Assembly (NCBI RefSeq): GCF_043290135.1
Contig: NC_134710.1
Span: 8,386,821-8,450,820, forward strand
Reading direction: 5' to 3'
From: Rhipicephalus microplus
Lineage: Eukaryota > Arthropoda > Arachnida > Ixodida > Ixodidae
Length of the DNA stretch: 64,000 nt
The position numbers and the translations under genes are program-made. This document shows positions 1-10,623 of this stretch, piece after piece (position 1 is the first letter of the stretch; every line of letters begins with the position of its first letter). The notes beneath the pieces are model-generated. The model did not search any database. It was not told where the DNA came from and saw only the letters and a program-made list of their open reading frames with translations.

Positions 1-400
1 GCTCGAGCTGAAGTCACGAAAGCACAAAGGAAATGAACCGTCCACAAAGCACGACGCCATGTGCATGTCGCAAACAATAAGATTGGATTCGATTCGATTC
101 GATTTTGTCAGCACAAGGTTGAAAGATTGCTAGGTTTGTCGTAGCCATTTTAAGGGGGGACGTGGGTTCTAAAATTTTTTTTTTAATTTTTTGCTCAATC
201 TTAACCAAACTTCATTACCTAAGCTAGTTTTTCATGCTGATTTCAAATATCTAATTTGTTTCTTAATATTCCAAGTGGTTTAGAAAATATGAAGGTCTGA
301 ACCTTAATTAATTGCGTACTTCTTACGGGACTTCTTGGCAACTTATTCTTTTCAAATTCAAAAAGTGAATGCATAATCCCAATGCTGGAGACTTGCTGTA

Positions 401-555
401 GGGGGTGATGCTATTTTTATCCATTTGAAGGCATTTTATAAGCAAGAAAACGGAAGAACACTTATGGTCACTATATTACAATAAATTTCTCTCACTAAAA
501 TCTTCAATGGTAATTTTTGAAGTGATGCTAGAGAAATAGAAATAGCATCACCCCC
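401..555. mobile_element. 155 bp TA-flanked MITE
   Basis: The sequence GGGGGTGATGCTATTT at the left is mirrored by AATAGCATCACCCCC at the right, and TA stands on both outer sides (399-400 and 556-557). No coding capacity is visible. TA duplication with short inverted repeats fits the Tc1/mariner or pogo type. It is nested in the TTAA transposon, so it is younger than that element. Confidence 0.7.
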
Positions 556-1024
556 TAGATCATGTCAAGACGAATAAAATGATACCAACTTTGTCGCATT
601 CACTCAAGTTTAACAGGAAAAAAACCCCGTAAAGCTGAATGCAATGTACGAAAACATCGAACTGAGAAAAACGCGTTTAAAGTTCCTAGCAACATTAACT
701 TATGTTAAAGTGAAGCTACAACGATATTAATGACATCATTCTGAAGCTGTATAATATAGGATAAATGGCCATGCTAAATTTCACTATACGCACCCAGAAT
801 ACTGCTCACAGCTTGTTCTAGAACTATAAAATAGTCATTGACTCAGCATGAGAATTATTATTTTTTTACTTTGTGGTCGTTCCAGTGCCTTGCAAGTGAA
901 AGGAACACAAAATATCATGTAATAATGTTCTCCTTGGATAGACAATAGATTTACACAATGTTTAGGTCGAAAACTAAGAATATTTATTTTTGCAAAAATT
1001 CTCACTATTTGCCATCATGACTGT

Positions 1025-3011
1025 TTACAGCAGACCAGGGCTGTAAGCAGAGTCCCCTGCTGGCTTGTGATGCTTTGAAAGTCTTTCCTTTATTGAACTG
1101 CTGTCGAGATGCGCTCTTCGCGATTTTTGCAGCCTGCCCTTGTCCTTCTCAAGGCTGCGACGCACCAAGTTATTGCCAGCGCTGTAGCCCAGCTTCTCGG
1201 CAATTTCCACGTTGCTCTTGGTTGTGCCTTGGTTGAAGCGGCTGATGGCTTCGGCAACTGCCCTTTCAATGCTCCACAAGGATGCATGCTGAGTTTTGGG
1301 GGCCTGCTGCCAAATCATAGCGTGCAGGCTCTCACTTGGCTTCTGGGTAATCCCATCGCTGCACCTTTCCAAGAGGGCATTGTCGCTCAGCTGCCTAAAC
1401 ACAGGCTCCAATGCCTCAGTTACGAAATCAGGCAGGCTGTCCTTGTGTGGGGGCGGCTTCTCATTTTTCGCAAGAGCTCTCTGAAATTTGCACCAGGATT
1501 CAGGGCCTTCAGGGCAAAGGTCATGCTTTGGTGCCTTGTCAGTTGAAGACATGTGGTTCAAAGTTGCTAGAACAGCCTTCTGCATACCTGGAACACCGTT
1601 CCTGTGGCTTCTCAATACGTAGCCATAGTATGAGGTGATTTTCATCTTTTGTTGCGTAAGTCTGCCCTTTCCACCAAGTGAGCCACCTTGAGCTTTTTTT
1701 TTTCTCTACAAGGGTACGTAAGGCAGCTCTCATATGCTTGTGTACATGATTTATGCAGTCCTTTTTGGCCACCTTTATGAAGCCGTACACCCCTTTTTCT
1801 GTGAGTGCATGGAATGTCCTGCTGTCGCCGTCCGACAGCATTGTCGTATAACGAAGCTTGTGCTTTTCAAGTGTCTGCTCAAACAAGCGTAGTGCTGCCT
1901 CCACTTTCATCTGGGCAGCATTGCAATCAACATTCCTCTAGCACAGAGGGGCATCCTGAATGAGCCAGGCAGAATGTCCTGCTTCTCTTTCCTTGGGTCC
2001 TGTGGTGCAAGCCAGGCAAAAGTTCGATAGCACGATATGGTCCATTACAAGGCCACTATACATCTCAACAATGCAGCCAACACATATATGCGAGCTATGT
2101 CCACGCGAAAGCCAGGTGCCGTCATAAATGACGTCCACATTTCTGGGCGCGTTGCCGAACTCCGCATAGAGCTCCTTGACGCGAGCATTGCTCGCCGCTT
2201 CGCATTCGGCAGCAGTCGCACAGCAGGCTTCTTTCATTATATTCATGTTGCTTTGGTAACTCTGGTGGTGAACCCCTCGATGCGAAATATTCATCCTGGC
2301 GAAGAAGTCTGATAGAGCCGTTGCCCCCTTGCCGATACTGTTGACGGCCTTCATGGCACGCATATTAACTTCAAACGGCCTTATTTTGGCGTCGGTCTCG
2401 TCGGCTATACGTGGGGACGAAAAACGCTCTTCGCGAAAGTCACAACTGCCGCACGTCACTATGAGCTTCGAACACAGCCCGTACTCTTTCTTGGCCTTTA
2501 AAATAGTGACGCTTCTGTCACCGCATTCTGGGCACGCGACAAGTCCAAATAACGAGCGTATCGCTGCCAGATCAACAATAACAAATTCTGTCCCGTTTTC
2601 TTTGCCACCATCCTCCAGATCAATATCTAGTAACCCGAACTTACGTTCCGTCGCGCACTGCGATGGGAGTGATGCCTTCAAGCCCGCTGCATTTCTCGCA
2701 CACTCAGCAAACTCGTCCGCTGAATAAAATGCCATATCAATGCGGTCTAGGATGCTGCTGGAAGTGCAAGATGGTGATCCAACGACGACACAATCCGATG
2801 AGGTGCTGCTGCAAGGCACAGGAGAGTGCACCGCTTCGGACACAAGCGGCCGCAGCTGCGCGCTGTCGTCTAAATACGCCACTTCGGCGGCATCGGGCGA
2901 AATCGGCTGCACGTTGTCGGCTGCTTTCCTCTGGCGGGCGTTCCACGGGCGCCTCCGTTTCTTGCCGTATGTTTGGCGCGACTTTTTCTTTAGACGAGCA
3001 TCTCCAATCAT
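1025..3011 (-). pseudogene. Kolobok/Mutator-like DDE transposase, broken by one stop and one frameshift
   Basis: A roughly 660-codon transposase that would cut and rejoin element ends in the nucleus. I take the ATG at 3011 (MIGDARLKKK), because the open frame further upstream has no ATG. The N-terminus is basic (KKRRRPWN). A cysteine-rich insert follows (CPECG, then CGSC). The likely catalytic triad is D in YDGTWLSRGH, D in LSDGDS and E in SESLHAMIW. The frame is cut by a TAG at 1938-1940 and resumes directly in the same frame. A second break lies in the A10 run at about 1693-1702 (minus strand), where the downstream part (LTQQKMKITSYYG) is in another frame. The C-terminal part, with the STD, HDLCP and GPESWC motifs, runs to the stop at 1025. 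The homopolymer break could be a sequencing error, but the TAG could not. The copy is probably inactive. Confidence 0.85.
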
Positions 3012-3599
3012 GCCGGCAAAAGACGGAAAGTCAGTGTGTCGGTCGCGTAGCGCAAGCAGGCATGTGAAGGAAGCAGACAAACAACGTGCGCGAACGGGAA
3101 CCGGCGGCCGACGAACAATATACAAAAAAAAGCGCAGGCAACTTTGGCCGCATCAGCCAATGGGAAGCGAGGAACAGGGGGCTCACCTGGTGCGCGCGCT
3201 CCGGCCAATCAGCGGCCCGGAAGGGGGCTCCGGAAAGGGGCGAGGGTAGCTGTTCTGTTTAAGCGATGCCATTTTGAAGGGTGGGAAAAATGCGCACAGA
3301 GGAATCAGCTTCAAAACAAGCCCAAGGTGGCGGCGATCAGCCGACTGCCTCGGCGGCGGCGCGCGCGGGAAGTTTGAACGAATTTGACATGCCGTGGGTT
3401 GTTTTGCGGCTCCCGTGGCAACTTCATAATCAATTTTAATTCATTTGCTGATCGAATTCAGCGTTCACAATTTGAGGACACGTGCTTATAGGTCTAAAAA
3501 TCTCAAATATCGCATTTTCTCAAAATCGACTTTTTGGCCATTTTTCACCAGCCTAAGACCCGCGTCCCCCCTTAAGGAATCAGTGGGGTGGCACTGCCA

Positions 3600-3694
3600 A
3601 GGCACAATTTGAGGTGTTTTAATTATAATGCGCACCCCCAAATCACGTCAAAGAAATTTTGGAAAAAACTCACGTTAGATTCGAGTAAATACGA
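3600..3694 (-). repeat. Isolated end of a pogo-type element
   Basis: Read on the minus strand, this begins with CGTATTTACTCGAATCTAAC. It resembles the terminal repeat of the TA-flanked element at 14,146-15,027 (CCGTATTTACT...). Only one end is visible. Confidence 0.4.
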
Positions 3695-4212
3695 TAGTGA
3701 ATGCAATAGCGACAAATTGCAATGTTATACGTAGTTAGGCTAGCAGCTAACTGTTTTGTATCCGATCTCACATAACTACAAAACGCTGGTGTAAGAGAAA
3801 GCAGTCACTCCAGGAAGAGATGCTCTTTTCGCCCAGTCTCTTCACGTCGAAAGCGCAGCACTTGGAAGGGTATACGAGCCAGTCGCTGATCACTGTCGAG
3901 ATAGCACACGCACGACCGTGCCCTTATAATCAGAGTTCCTGCTCGAATGAAACCCCTCTCTCTCAATTTTTCTTCATGCTCATTCAAGACGGACGGCACA
4001 CTTCCTTTCTGCTTGGGCATTCCACGGCAAGTCTCAAAATGTGGTGAGATGTTATCGCATGCGCCTTCCAATTGATGAAGATAGGCCGTCTCGTTTGATC
4101 CTGGCTTGAGCAGCACTTGTCGACCCCGCTCGTGCGCTTTTACCCGCAGGTGAAACATACAATCTTGTCAACTTTCCCTTCAGGTGAAAATTTGTAACTG
4201 AGAATTCCAACT
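3695..4212. other. No recognised gene
   Basis: A minus-strand open frame of 117 codons (3805-4158) has no recognisable motif, no visible splice context and no repeat boundary. I cannot support a function. Confidence 0.4.
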
Positions 4213-4257
4213 GGTTTCAACTGGTGTAAAGAACAAATTTCTAGTTGGAAATGCATT

Positions 4258-4388
4258 CCCAGTTGGCAACTGGGACGAGTTGCCAATTCCCCGTTGCCTA
4301 CTGGGACCAGTTGGGAAATGATTCCTAATTGACAACTGGGAACAGTTGCTAATTCCCAGTTGGCTACTGGGACTAGTTAGGAATCTCC
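4258..4388. repeat. Two-unit 65 bp degenerate minisatellite
   Basis: Two tandem copies of about 65 bp (4258-4323 and 4324-4388) are each built from two related half-units around CAACTGGGA and CAGTTG. Degenerate pieces extend left to about 4205. The array adjoins the THAP remnant. Confidence 0.65.
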
Positions 4389-4395
4389 CAAGGAT

Positions 4396-4660
4396 TCACT
4401 TCGACGGTAGATTTGGGCTCGTAATAAAAAAAGGGGTTGACAAGGAACTAACCAACGACTGCGTCGTTTGTCAACGGCACTTCGAGGCAACGTTTATACA
4501 AGGAACTTATCGTCATATCATAAGTGGTGAGGCAGTTTGAATTCCACGTGATCGGCCGCTGCTAGCAGAGGACGCCGTATTACAATGTTTCCGGATGTGC
4601 CAAAATACTTCACGAAAAAAACACCAACTAGAAGAAAGGAGAGAAACCTGTGTGAACAAG
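4396..4660 (+). pseudogene. THAP-domain exon remnant (P-element transposase type)
   Basis: The C-terminal half of a THAP zinc finger is readable: LTNDCVVCQRHFEATFI carries the last C-x2-H ligands. It is followed by a proline-rich linker typical of P-element/THAP9-like proteins (IPRDRPLLAEDAV, then VPKYF). A TGA at 4538-4540 and a later +1 shift near 4590 break the frame. The N-terminal C-x2-4-C ligands are missing and would lie where the minisatellite begins. The exon ends at a good donor, AACAAG/GTGAGT, at 4660/4661. The family call is from motif recognition; that it was a transposase rather than a host THAP gene is inference. Confidence 0.6.
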
Positions 4661-4691
4661 GTGAGTCCCCGATTCACCTTGTTCACACAGG
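4647..4691. repeat. Perfect 18 bp inverted repeat with 9 nt loop
   Basis: Arms 4647-4664 (CCTGTGTGAACAAGGTGA) and 4674-4691 are exact reverse complements around the loop GTCCCCGAT. The left arm contains the splice donor that ends the THAP remnant, so the right arm is an inverted copy of the exon end. Confidence 0.8.
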
Positions 4692-5230
4692 AACCGCAGC
4701 GAAGACGCGATGTTGCCTCACCAGATAAGGCACAGTTGGCACTGAACAGCGCACATTGATTTTATCTGCTGGCTGCGGTATAGAATCGAACACAGCTGGA
4801 AAGTATGAGTCTTTTGTTGGCTCGTACTTTTCTTCTAAGTGCAGCCTCACTTTTGTAAGCAAGGGTCCTTGCACACACAGCAAGTATCCATGAAAGCTCT
4901 TGCAAAAGCAACAGTCAGGAAAAAAGCGTGGCGTTTCAGTTAAACGCTTTATAAGGCATGCAAACACTCGCCGTCGTCTGATAGCTCCTAATAGTTTTTT
5001 TTTTTTTTTCACCGTGTTGAACTTTTTTTGCCATGCTCAACTTGTGCATGATCATGTAGAAAAATGAAATGTTTTTGCAGGACCGGCTGGATGCATCATG
5101 CGAGATTTTTTTTTACACTGCCAGAAACGCTTTCTGAATATTCTTAGTGGCAGTAAAATGTTCAAAATGCGGCGTCGTGACATGCACAATATATAAACGT
5201 TCAGGGAATGTAGCCCCATTCGAAACATTC
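4692..5230. other. No recognised gene
   Basis: A 109-codon minus-strand frame (4683-5012) starts at the inverted exon copy but matches nothing I know. T-rich runs lie at 4995-5010 and 5107-5114. Confidence 0.4.
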
Positions 5231-5231
5231 A

Positions 5232-5395
5232 AATTTTTACTTTGGGGTTTAACATCCTGAAACCACCATATGATTATGAGAAACGCCATAGTAAAGGGCG
5301 TCAAGAATTTTGATCACCTGGGCCCGGGTTCTTTATCGTTCACATAAATCTCGGCACACGGGCTTCAAGCATATTTGCTTCCGTCTTGGCGTCGC
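5232..5395 (-). repeat. tRNA-derived SINE fragment (Ruka-type), 5'-truncated
   Basis: The minus strand reads the body and tail of the same SINE seen at 10,136 and 21,113: the blocks around GCCCGTGTG, TAAAGAACCC, TCATAATCATATGGTGGTTT and GTTAAACCCCAAA. The tRNA head is lost. Many substitutions indicate an old copy. Confidence 0.65.
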
Positions 5396-5970
5396 CATTG
5401 CTATGCAAACTATTTGCAAAAAAAATAAAAAAGATGGAGTTGGGCGTTGTCAGAGTGGATGGACGCCAAGGGGCAGTGACGTCGAGGACTGCTGAGTTGT
5501 GTCGTGGGAATGAAAGGCAGAATTATCTTAGCAAGCTAGACTCTGAGAGGTATCCTGAAAGCACTTCTTTGCTACGGCTTTTGTGTGTAGTAGTTGCTTA
5601 TTTTGAATGCTTTGCCAATGTTGTGTGTATCTTGCATATAGGCTCTGCTGGAAGTGCAGATTCTGAAAAAAAAAAATTTTTAATATTTGTTAACAGGGTT
5701 TGTGTACAACTTCAGCCGTCAAGTGTACTTGCCTTCTTTGAGGCTGAAAAGGCAGAAGACAAGCCCACTTGACAGCTTCAGCCGCACACAACCCCATTTA
5801 CGGTTTTTTCCCCTTCCTCTTGTGGTTTTTTTATTTTACTTTTGGATTGCCAGCCTTTGAAGTCATTCATCATGACTTCGCACAGGAAGGCATGAATGCA
5901 ATCAAGTTGTAGTACTGTGAAAACCCAGAAATACGCTTGGCAGTATAGTTGAGGTTTGTTTTCTTTGCAG
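5396..5970. other. No recognised gene; plus-strand open frame of unclear status
   Basis: A 128-codon open frame (5386-5772) overlaps here, but it has no recognisable domain and includes an A-rich tract. It could hold an upstream exon of the candidate at 5971, but nothing proves that. Confidence 0.3.
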
Positions 5971-6046
5971 GTCCCTATTTTTACGACAACTTATTAAGGA
6001 GCTGGAAGAGCTGAAAAGCCAGGTGAACTTTATGTCTGACTCATAG
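5971..6046 (+). CDS. Candidate terminal exon, coiled-coil-like (partial)
   Basis: A strong acceptor (TTGTTTTCTTTGCAG) precedes a short open stretch ending in TAG at 6044-6046. In phase it gives LFLRQLIKELEELKSQ, a heptad-like, Glu/Lys/Leu-rich segment that would fit the end of a coiled coil. An AATAAA lies at 6262-6267. I cannot name the protein, and no matching upstream exon was identified. A chance acceptor is possible. Confidence 0.3.
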
Positions 6047-8107
6047 TGAGTTTAGGTAAGTTGATTCTTTAATCATGAGCTTCAGTGATTTGGCTATATA
6101 CTCTAGTTGTGTAACCTTTGTGCCAGGGGCAGCTGCTCTGCTATAGTTTCCTTGTGCACTCTCGTTGCCCAGGAGCAAGCATATTCGAAACAGAGTGCAT
6201 AAGTTCTCATCCTGTCTGACCCCCTGAAGGACCTCGCATGTCATGAATGCCTTCCTAGCCCAATAAAACAAATCCTGATGCTGCCCCTGCTCTGTGCTAC
6301 AAAGTGCACTACAAATCTGTGCAGTATGCATCGTGCGGTAGTCATTTCACTTTTGCAGCTGCTGAGTACATGTTTGCATTAAATAAGTGTGTATGAATAC
6401 CAAGTAGCTTACGAACCAAATACTAAATCAGACTAAAAGAGTACTGACACAAAATATTAGTCAACTCCTATGAACATGCATATGTAATCTACCAAATTTC
6501 AACAGAAAATATAGCTTGGAAGCTAACTGCACTACGCAACATTGAAGTCATCTAAGCTGTCACCACTGTGGCTGAGCGCATCGGGCACTTTTTCCTTGTT
6601 TTCCTTGTTTTGATTTTTTTTTTTTGCAGATATACTTTTTTTATTGCGCTGTTTACCAGCTGGCAACGCAAAATATCACTTTTCACAATCGGCAAAGGGC
6701 TTGGACTATAGCCACATCCTAGTAATCAAATGCGTGCAGTAAGCGACCTATGATTTTTTGATGGGCACAAATTCAATTAACTGTTTATAGTACTTGTTGC
6801 CCCTGGATCCTAGCATCGAGACTCATAGTCAAGATGTGAGAGCATAAAAAATTGACCACCTCCCCGAAGGAACCCTGATGGGATGCGAAGCAGCTGGGGT
6901 GCGCACGACGTTGACCCAATTGAAACGGGCGTCAATGCGGGTTCTGGAAGAATTGTTTGAAGCGAAACTTGATGTAGCCATTACTCAAGTAAACACCTTT
7001 TTTTTTTTTAACGCAGACACTGGAGGCGACTTGGGTTTCGTGTAAGTTTCATCACAGATAAACAAGATTTTGTCGAGCGTCCGCAGCAGCCGTATGGACG
7101 CAGCCTGCTAGCCATTTTCAGTTGCAGGCCGCGCCTGTACAGCTGCTGCGGATGCGCAACTAGATCTTTCTAGTGTTCCCAATCGATGTGTGGTCGAGCG
7201 TTGCGGGCAGAGAAGCCGGCAGCTGCTGTGGGTGAGGGCAAGAGTGACGTCAATTCGCTGCTGCGACTTGACTTACTTGGCACCGCTCCAAGCTTGCGGC
7301 AAGGGGGTTTGTGCAAACGCATGGAACAGCGTTACACGGCTAGTCAAAAAGCTGCTTTGCATCTAAAAAAGTTCCTGTACGGACTCTATTCGGGATGTGA
7401 CCAGGTTGTATCAACTAGACTATGCTTGTAGACTGTTCTCATGTGTCATATGTCTTTTAGGTTATATAGTATCTACAATAGCCCAAATCTTTAACTATCA
7501 AGTGCGAGTGGCAATTTTTGCTGCATTTATTCACTGTATGACTGAATTATGTTCCAAACAGGATGATGGCACATGCATGTCTACATACCACGTGCCCACA
7601 AAACAATTTTCTGGAACTTCATTCCATCATGTAGAGCTGACAGGCGAAAAATCGCTGCTGCGCACGATACTTAAAGATTTGGGCGAGTGTACAGAATGCC
7701 TTTGATTATTTTTCTTCCTTTATTCATTTTATTTTTATCTTTGTGTGCATCTTGTATATTACTACCATGATGTTGGGATAGCTGTCTCTAACGTAGCCTG
7801 CCTTCTCGCGCTTTTTCATATGCATAGATAAATAAAAAATAATTTACACATGCGTACACGAAGCACAGCATGAACACGATAAAAGCAGCACAAACGGCAT
7901 CACGACAACTCCAGACATGCACTAACATACATAACAGACAAGCACTAACATACACCGGCGCGTGTTAAAAACCCTACAACAAACATGCGTGTTGAAAACC
8001 CGGCAACAAGCATTTCTGCCTGCCGGCCAAGGTTGGAAGGCATCGCTGGCACTGGCACTGGCACCTCCTCCCATATGAACGCACACTAGGCCGCACACTA
8101 GCCAGTA
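6047..8107. other. Intergenic, no recognised gene
   Basis: Scattered short open frames (for example 7186-7431) show no motifs. A short irregular repeat of ACATGCGTGTTGAAAACCC type lies near 7,910-8,010. Nothing further is supported. Confidence 0.45.
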
Positions 8108-8109
8108 TA

Positions 8110-8964
8110 CAGTAAAACCTCGTTGATATGTTTTACGGAGAAAAAAAAATGCGAAAAATAATTGTAAGTTCCGAGCCCAGCAAAAAATGAGGCTGACAAG
8201 TTCATATAGAGGTGTAAGAGAAAGAAAACATTTATTTCTCAGAAAAACATTGCAATTTCCTGCTACTGCCTCTCACCCTTGAACAAGAAAAGCTCATTTT
8301 GCACACGTTGCAGACCCTTGTCTGCATTTTCATTGATTTCCCTGCAAAAGAAGCTTTTCAAAGCTTTCAGTCTTGCAAGGGCTTTGGCGAAGTTAGCCAA
8401 TGGGCGCACGCTTTAGTTCTCGCCAATGTCTTTCGGTGCCTCGTCCCCCACATCCTCCGCTGCGTCGCGCCACACCACCTCCGCGACAACCTCAGCAACA
8501 CTTTGCAACTCGCAAGTCGGGACGTTGTCGTCTATAGAGGCAAACTCGGTGCAGAGTGCGTCGGCGCGCCGGTGGAGAGGAACTCCTCATCGATGTCGTC
8601 ATCGATGTCAGACGCGCACGCCACATGGTCGTCTTTGCTGTGCTCTGTATCCTCTTATGCACGATGCTGCCGAAAGCAGCACTTCTTGAAACAACTGCAC
8701 ACTGCCATCAAAGTCAATTCTAGAGGCTCATGCTTGCTTCCAACTCCCCATGGCAAGCTCCACGTGCTTACTTTGTTGCGCCACTGAATACCAAGGCCTT
8801 GGTCTCGATATCTTTCCGCTTGACCCCACGGTATTGACAGTAGACACTGGCAGTCCAAGTGTGTCTGCTATGTCGATTCGCTTCCTCTTCGGGTTCCTGT
8901 CGACGACCGCAAGGATATTCAGCTTCTCCTTAATCGACAAAAGCTTGAACTTCCTCGACGCCAT
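8110..8964 (-). pseudogene. Tigger/pogo transposon remnant: HTH N-terminus and acidic C-terminus, catalytic core deleted
   Basis: The minus strand starts at an ATG (8964) with MASRKFKLLSIKEKLNILAV and continues RKRIDIADTLGLPVSTVNT, the CENP-B/Tigger N-terminal helix-turn-helix. A frameshift follows in the next few codons. Soon after come C-terminal tail features: an acidic DIDDDIDEEF block, then CELQSVAEVVAEV and LANFAKALARLKALKSFF, in shifted frames with stops. The roughly 300-residue DDE core is absent, so this is an internally deleted copy. At 8110 a canonical Tigger end, CAGTAAAACCTCGTTGATAT, is preceded by TA. The matching right end was not found in 8,965-9,300. Confidence 0.72.
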
Positions 8965-10123
8965 GCTGACACAACTGTCTCGAATCGCGAACTATGTACA
9001 CTGAGCAATGTGCAAGCCTCGCACAGGGCCCAGCATCGCCTGCATATCCCTAAACCGTTCGGCATTGATGTCAGAGTGGAGAGTGGTCTCCATTGGCTGT
9101 GATATCAGTTATGTCTTTCTAGGTGTCCTAAACCAAGTGTGCCATTGGCTGCATTCAAAGTGACGTCGTCCATCTCGTCACTGCCATGGCGCAGAGCACG
9201 CTTGCTGTAGAAAGACTCCACATAAGTTGGCCATGGACAACTATCGCAGAGTGTAAACAGTGTAAACGTGCGAGAGCTCATCTTCGCTGGGCCGATAGTG
9301 GAGTACGGTTATGAAAACAGGCTCGGGAAGCCGAGTGCCGGCAGCAGCAATGCCAACCCTAGGAATTTATCCCTAGATCTATGGATTTTAAAATCCTTCA
9401 GGGATTTGGTTTCTTTTTTTGTTGAATCTAGGGATTTTTGTAAGACTCTGGAATTGGCATTATGCGGTCTGATTAGAGGCATTATTAAGTGATCACGCTC
9501 TTTCAACTAGAAGCGCTGTAAAAACTGACAATATAGGCGAACTGATGTGTTTTTTTTTTTTTTTTTGTAATTTAAGGTCCTTAGTCTTGGTATTCAGTCT
9601 TGGTATTATGAGGACCATATGAAAGGGATAGCAGTTTTGTAAGGCGAGATTATTATAGTCTGAATTCCTAGGAAAATTAAACTCTCTAGTTGTAAATGTT
9701 AAGCAGGCATATCATTAGCTTCCTGAGTGATTGCACTGTGCAACTAAGATAAATTTTGTCTTTGTGACAAAATGTGAAACACGTGTTAATATTACGCTCA
9801 CTGCGTTCCTTTGCTGAGCAATGTCTCCATTTGAAATATCCAGGAATATTATAGGAGAACAGAGAAAAAGTAGGACTGAATATTTGGTAAGGTGGTAAGT
9901 ACGAGTTTAATATAGCAGAAATGGTGTGATCAAAAGAAACAAGAAGGCTGTTCGGGCGTTTCAGTCTTTCCGTCATACTATTTACATGAGAGCGAAAAAG
10001 TGACGAATAGATTCAGATCAAAAGTACGGAGGAAAAATACATAGCTATCAGCAATAGGGCGCTCACTCACATCTACTGAAAATTTTGCAACATTGATTGC
10101 AAATATGGAAAATTAATAATCGA
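8965..10123. other. Intergenic, AT-rich, no recognised gene
   Basis: T-runs lie at 9550-9566. Short open frames have no motifs. The block 9355-9440 repeats GGATTT/AGGGATTT words and may be an old element end. Confidence 0.4.
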
Positions 10124-10135
10124 CCACCAGCTGTT

Positions 10136-10358
10136 GCCCCTCCTCGGATGCTGACTCACAGGTCATGGGATCAAATCCCTGTGGCAGAGGCGGCTGCATT
10201 TTCGATGCAGGCAGAAATGCTGTAGGCCCGTGTGCTCAGATTTGGGTACACATTAAAGAACCCCAGGTGGTCGAAATTTCTGGGACCCTCCACTATGGCA
10301 TCTTTCATAATCTTATTGTGGTTTTGGGACGTTAAACCCCACATATCAATCAATCAAT
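10136..10358 (+). repeat. tRNA-derived SINE (Ruka-type), 12 bp target duplication
   Basis: The copy is bounded by direct repeats CCACCAGCTGTT at 10124-10135 and 10359-10370. A pol III B box, GGATCAAATCC, lies at 10168-10178. The body has the CTCAGATTTGGGTACACATT, TAAAGAACCCCAGGTGG and GGGACGTTAAACCCC blocks and ends in an (ATCA)n tail. The head is more degraded than in the copy at 21,113. Ruka was described from Rhipicephalus; this assignment is from recall of its sequence. Confidence 0.85.
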
Positions 10359-10623
10359 CCACCAGCTGTTACGCTGCAAGTACAAGAAAGGCTTGCGGTT
10401 GACTCGAATGATCACATCTAAGTCAGAAACTCTCTATGGTCATAGTAACTCTCTGTGGTGGCTGCATTTGGAAAGGAGGGAAGCATGTTTTCTAGTAGTG
10501 TATATTTAATTAGCCCTACTTAGTATGTCTTTGGTTTTGCAGTTGTAGCAGGGGGTGGAAACACCCTATACCTCCTCTGTATTCGCTCTCGCATGATGAT
10601 ACGCAGTGGCAGCGCTGCTTTTA

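Larger units (their letters stand above)
154..3571 (-). mobile_element. TTAA-flanked DNA transposon, Kolobok-like, with damaged transposase
   Basis: The unit is bounded by TTAA at 150-153 and 3572-3575. Its imperfect terminal inverted repeats begin GGGGGGACGYGGGT on both ends (left 154-167, right 3558-3571 on the minus strand, one mismatch) and then diverge. It contains one transposase gene on the minus strand, and a small MITE at 401-555 sits in its 3' part. TTAA target duplications are known for piggyBac and Kolobok. The transposase is not piggyBac-like and belongs to the family that databases often name Mutator-like (DGTW, SDGDS and SES motifs). Assignment to Kolobok is therefore inferred from TTAA plus this transposase type. 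Confidence 0.72.

Noticed and set aside
1109..2727. Plus-strand frames of 130-145 codons
   Set aside because: Shadows of the minus-strand transposase.
1025..3575. Classical Mutator (MULE) element
   Set aside because: No 9 bp duplication; TTAA flanks both ends instead.
3805..4158. 117-codon minus-strand frame as a gene
   Set aside because: No recognisable domain or signals.
4205..4388. CRISPR-like array
   Set aside because: Eukaryotic context; units are degenerate with no regular spacers.
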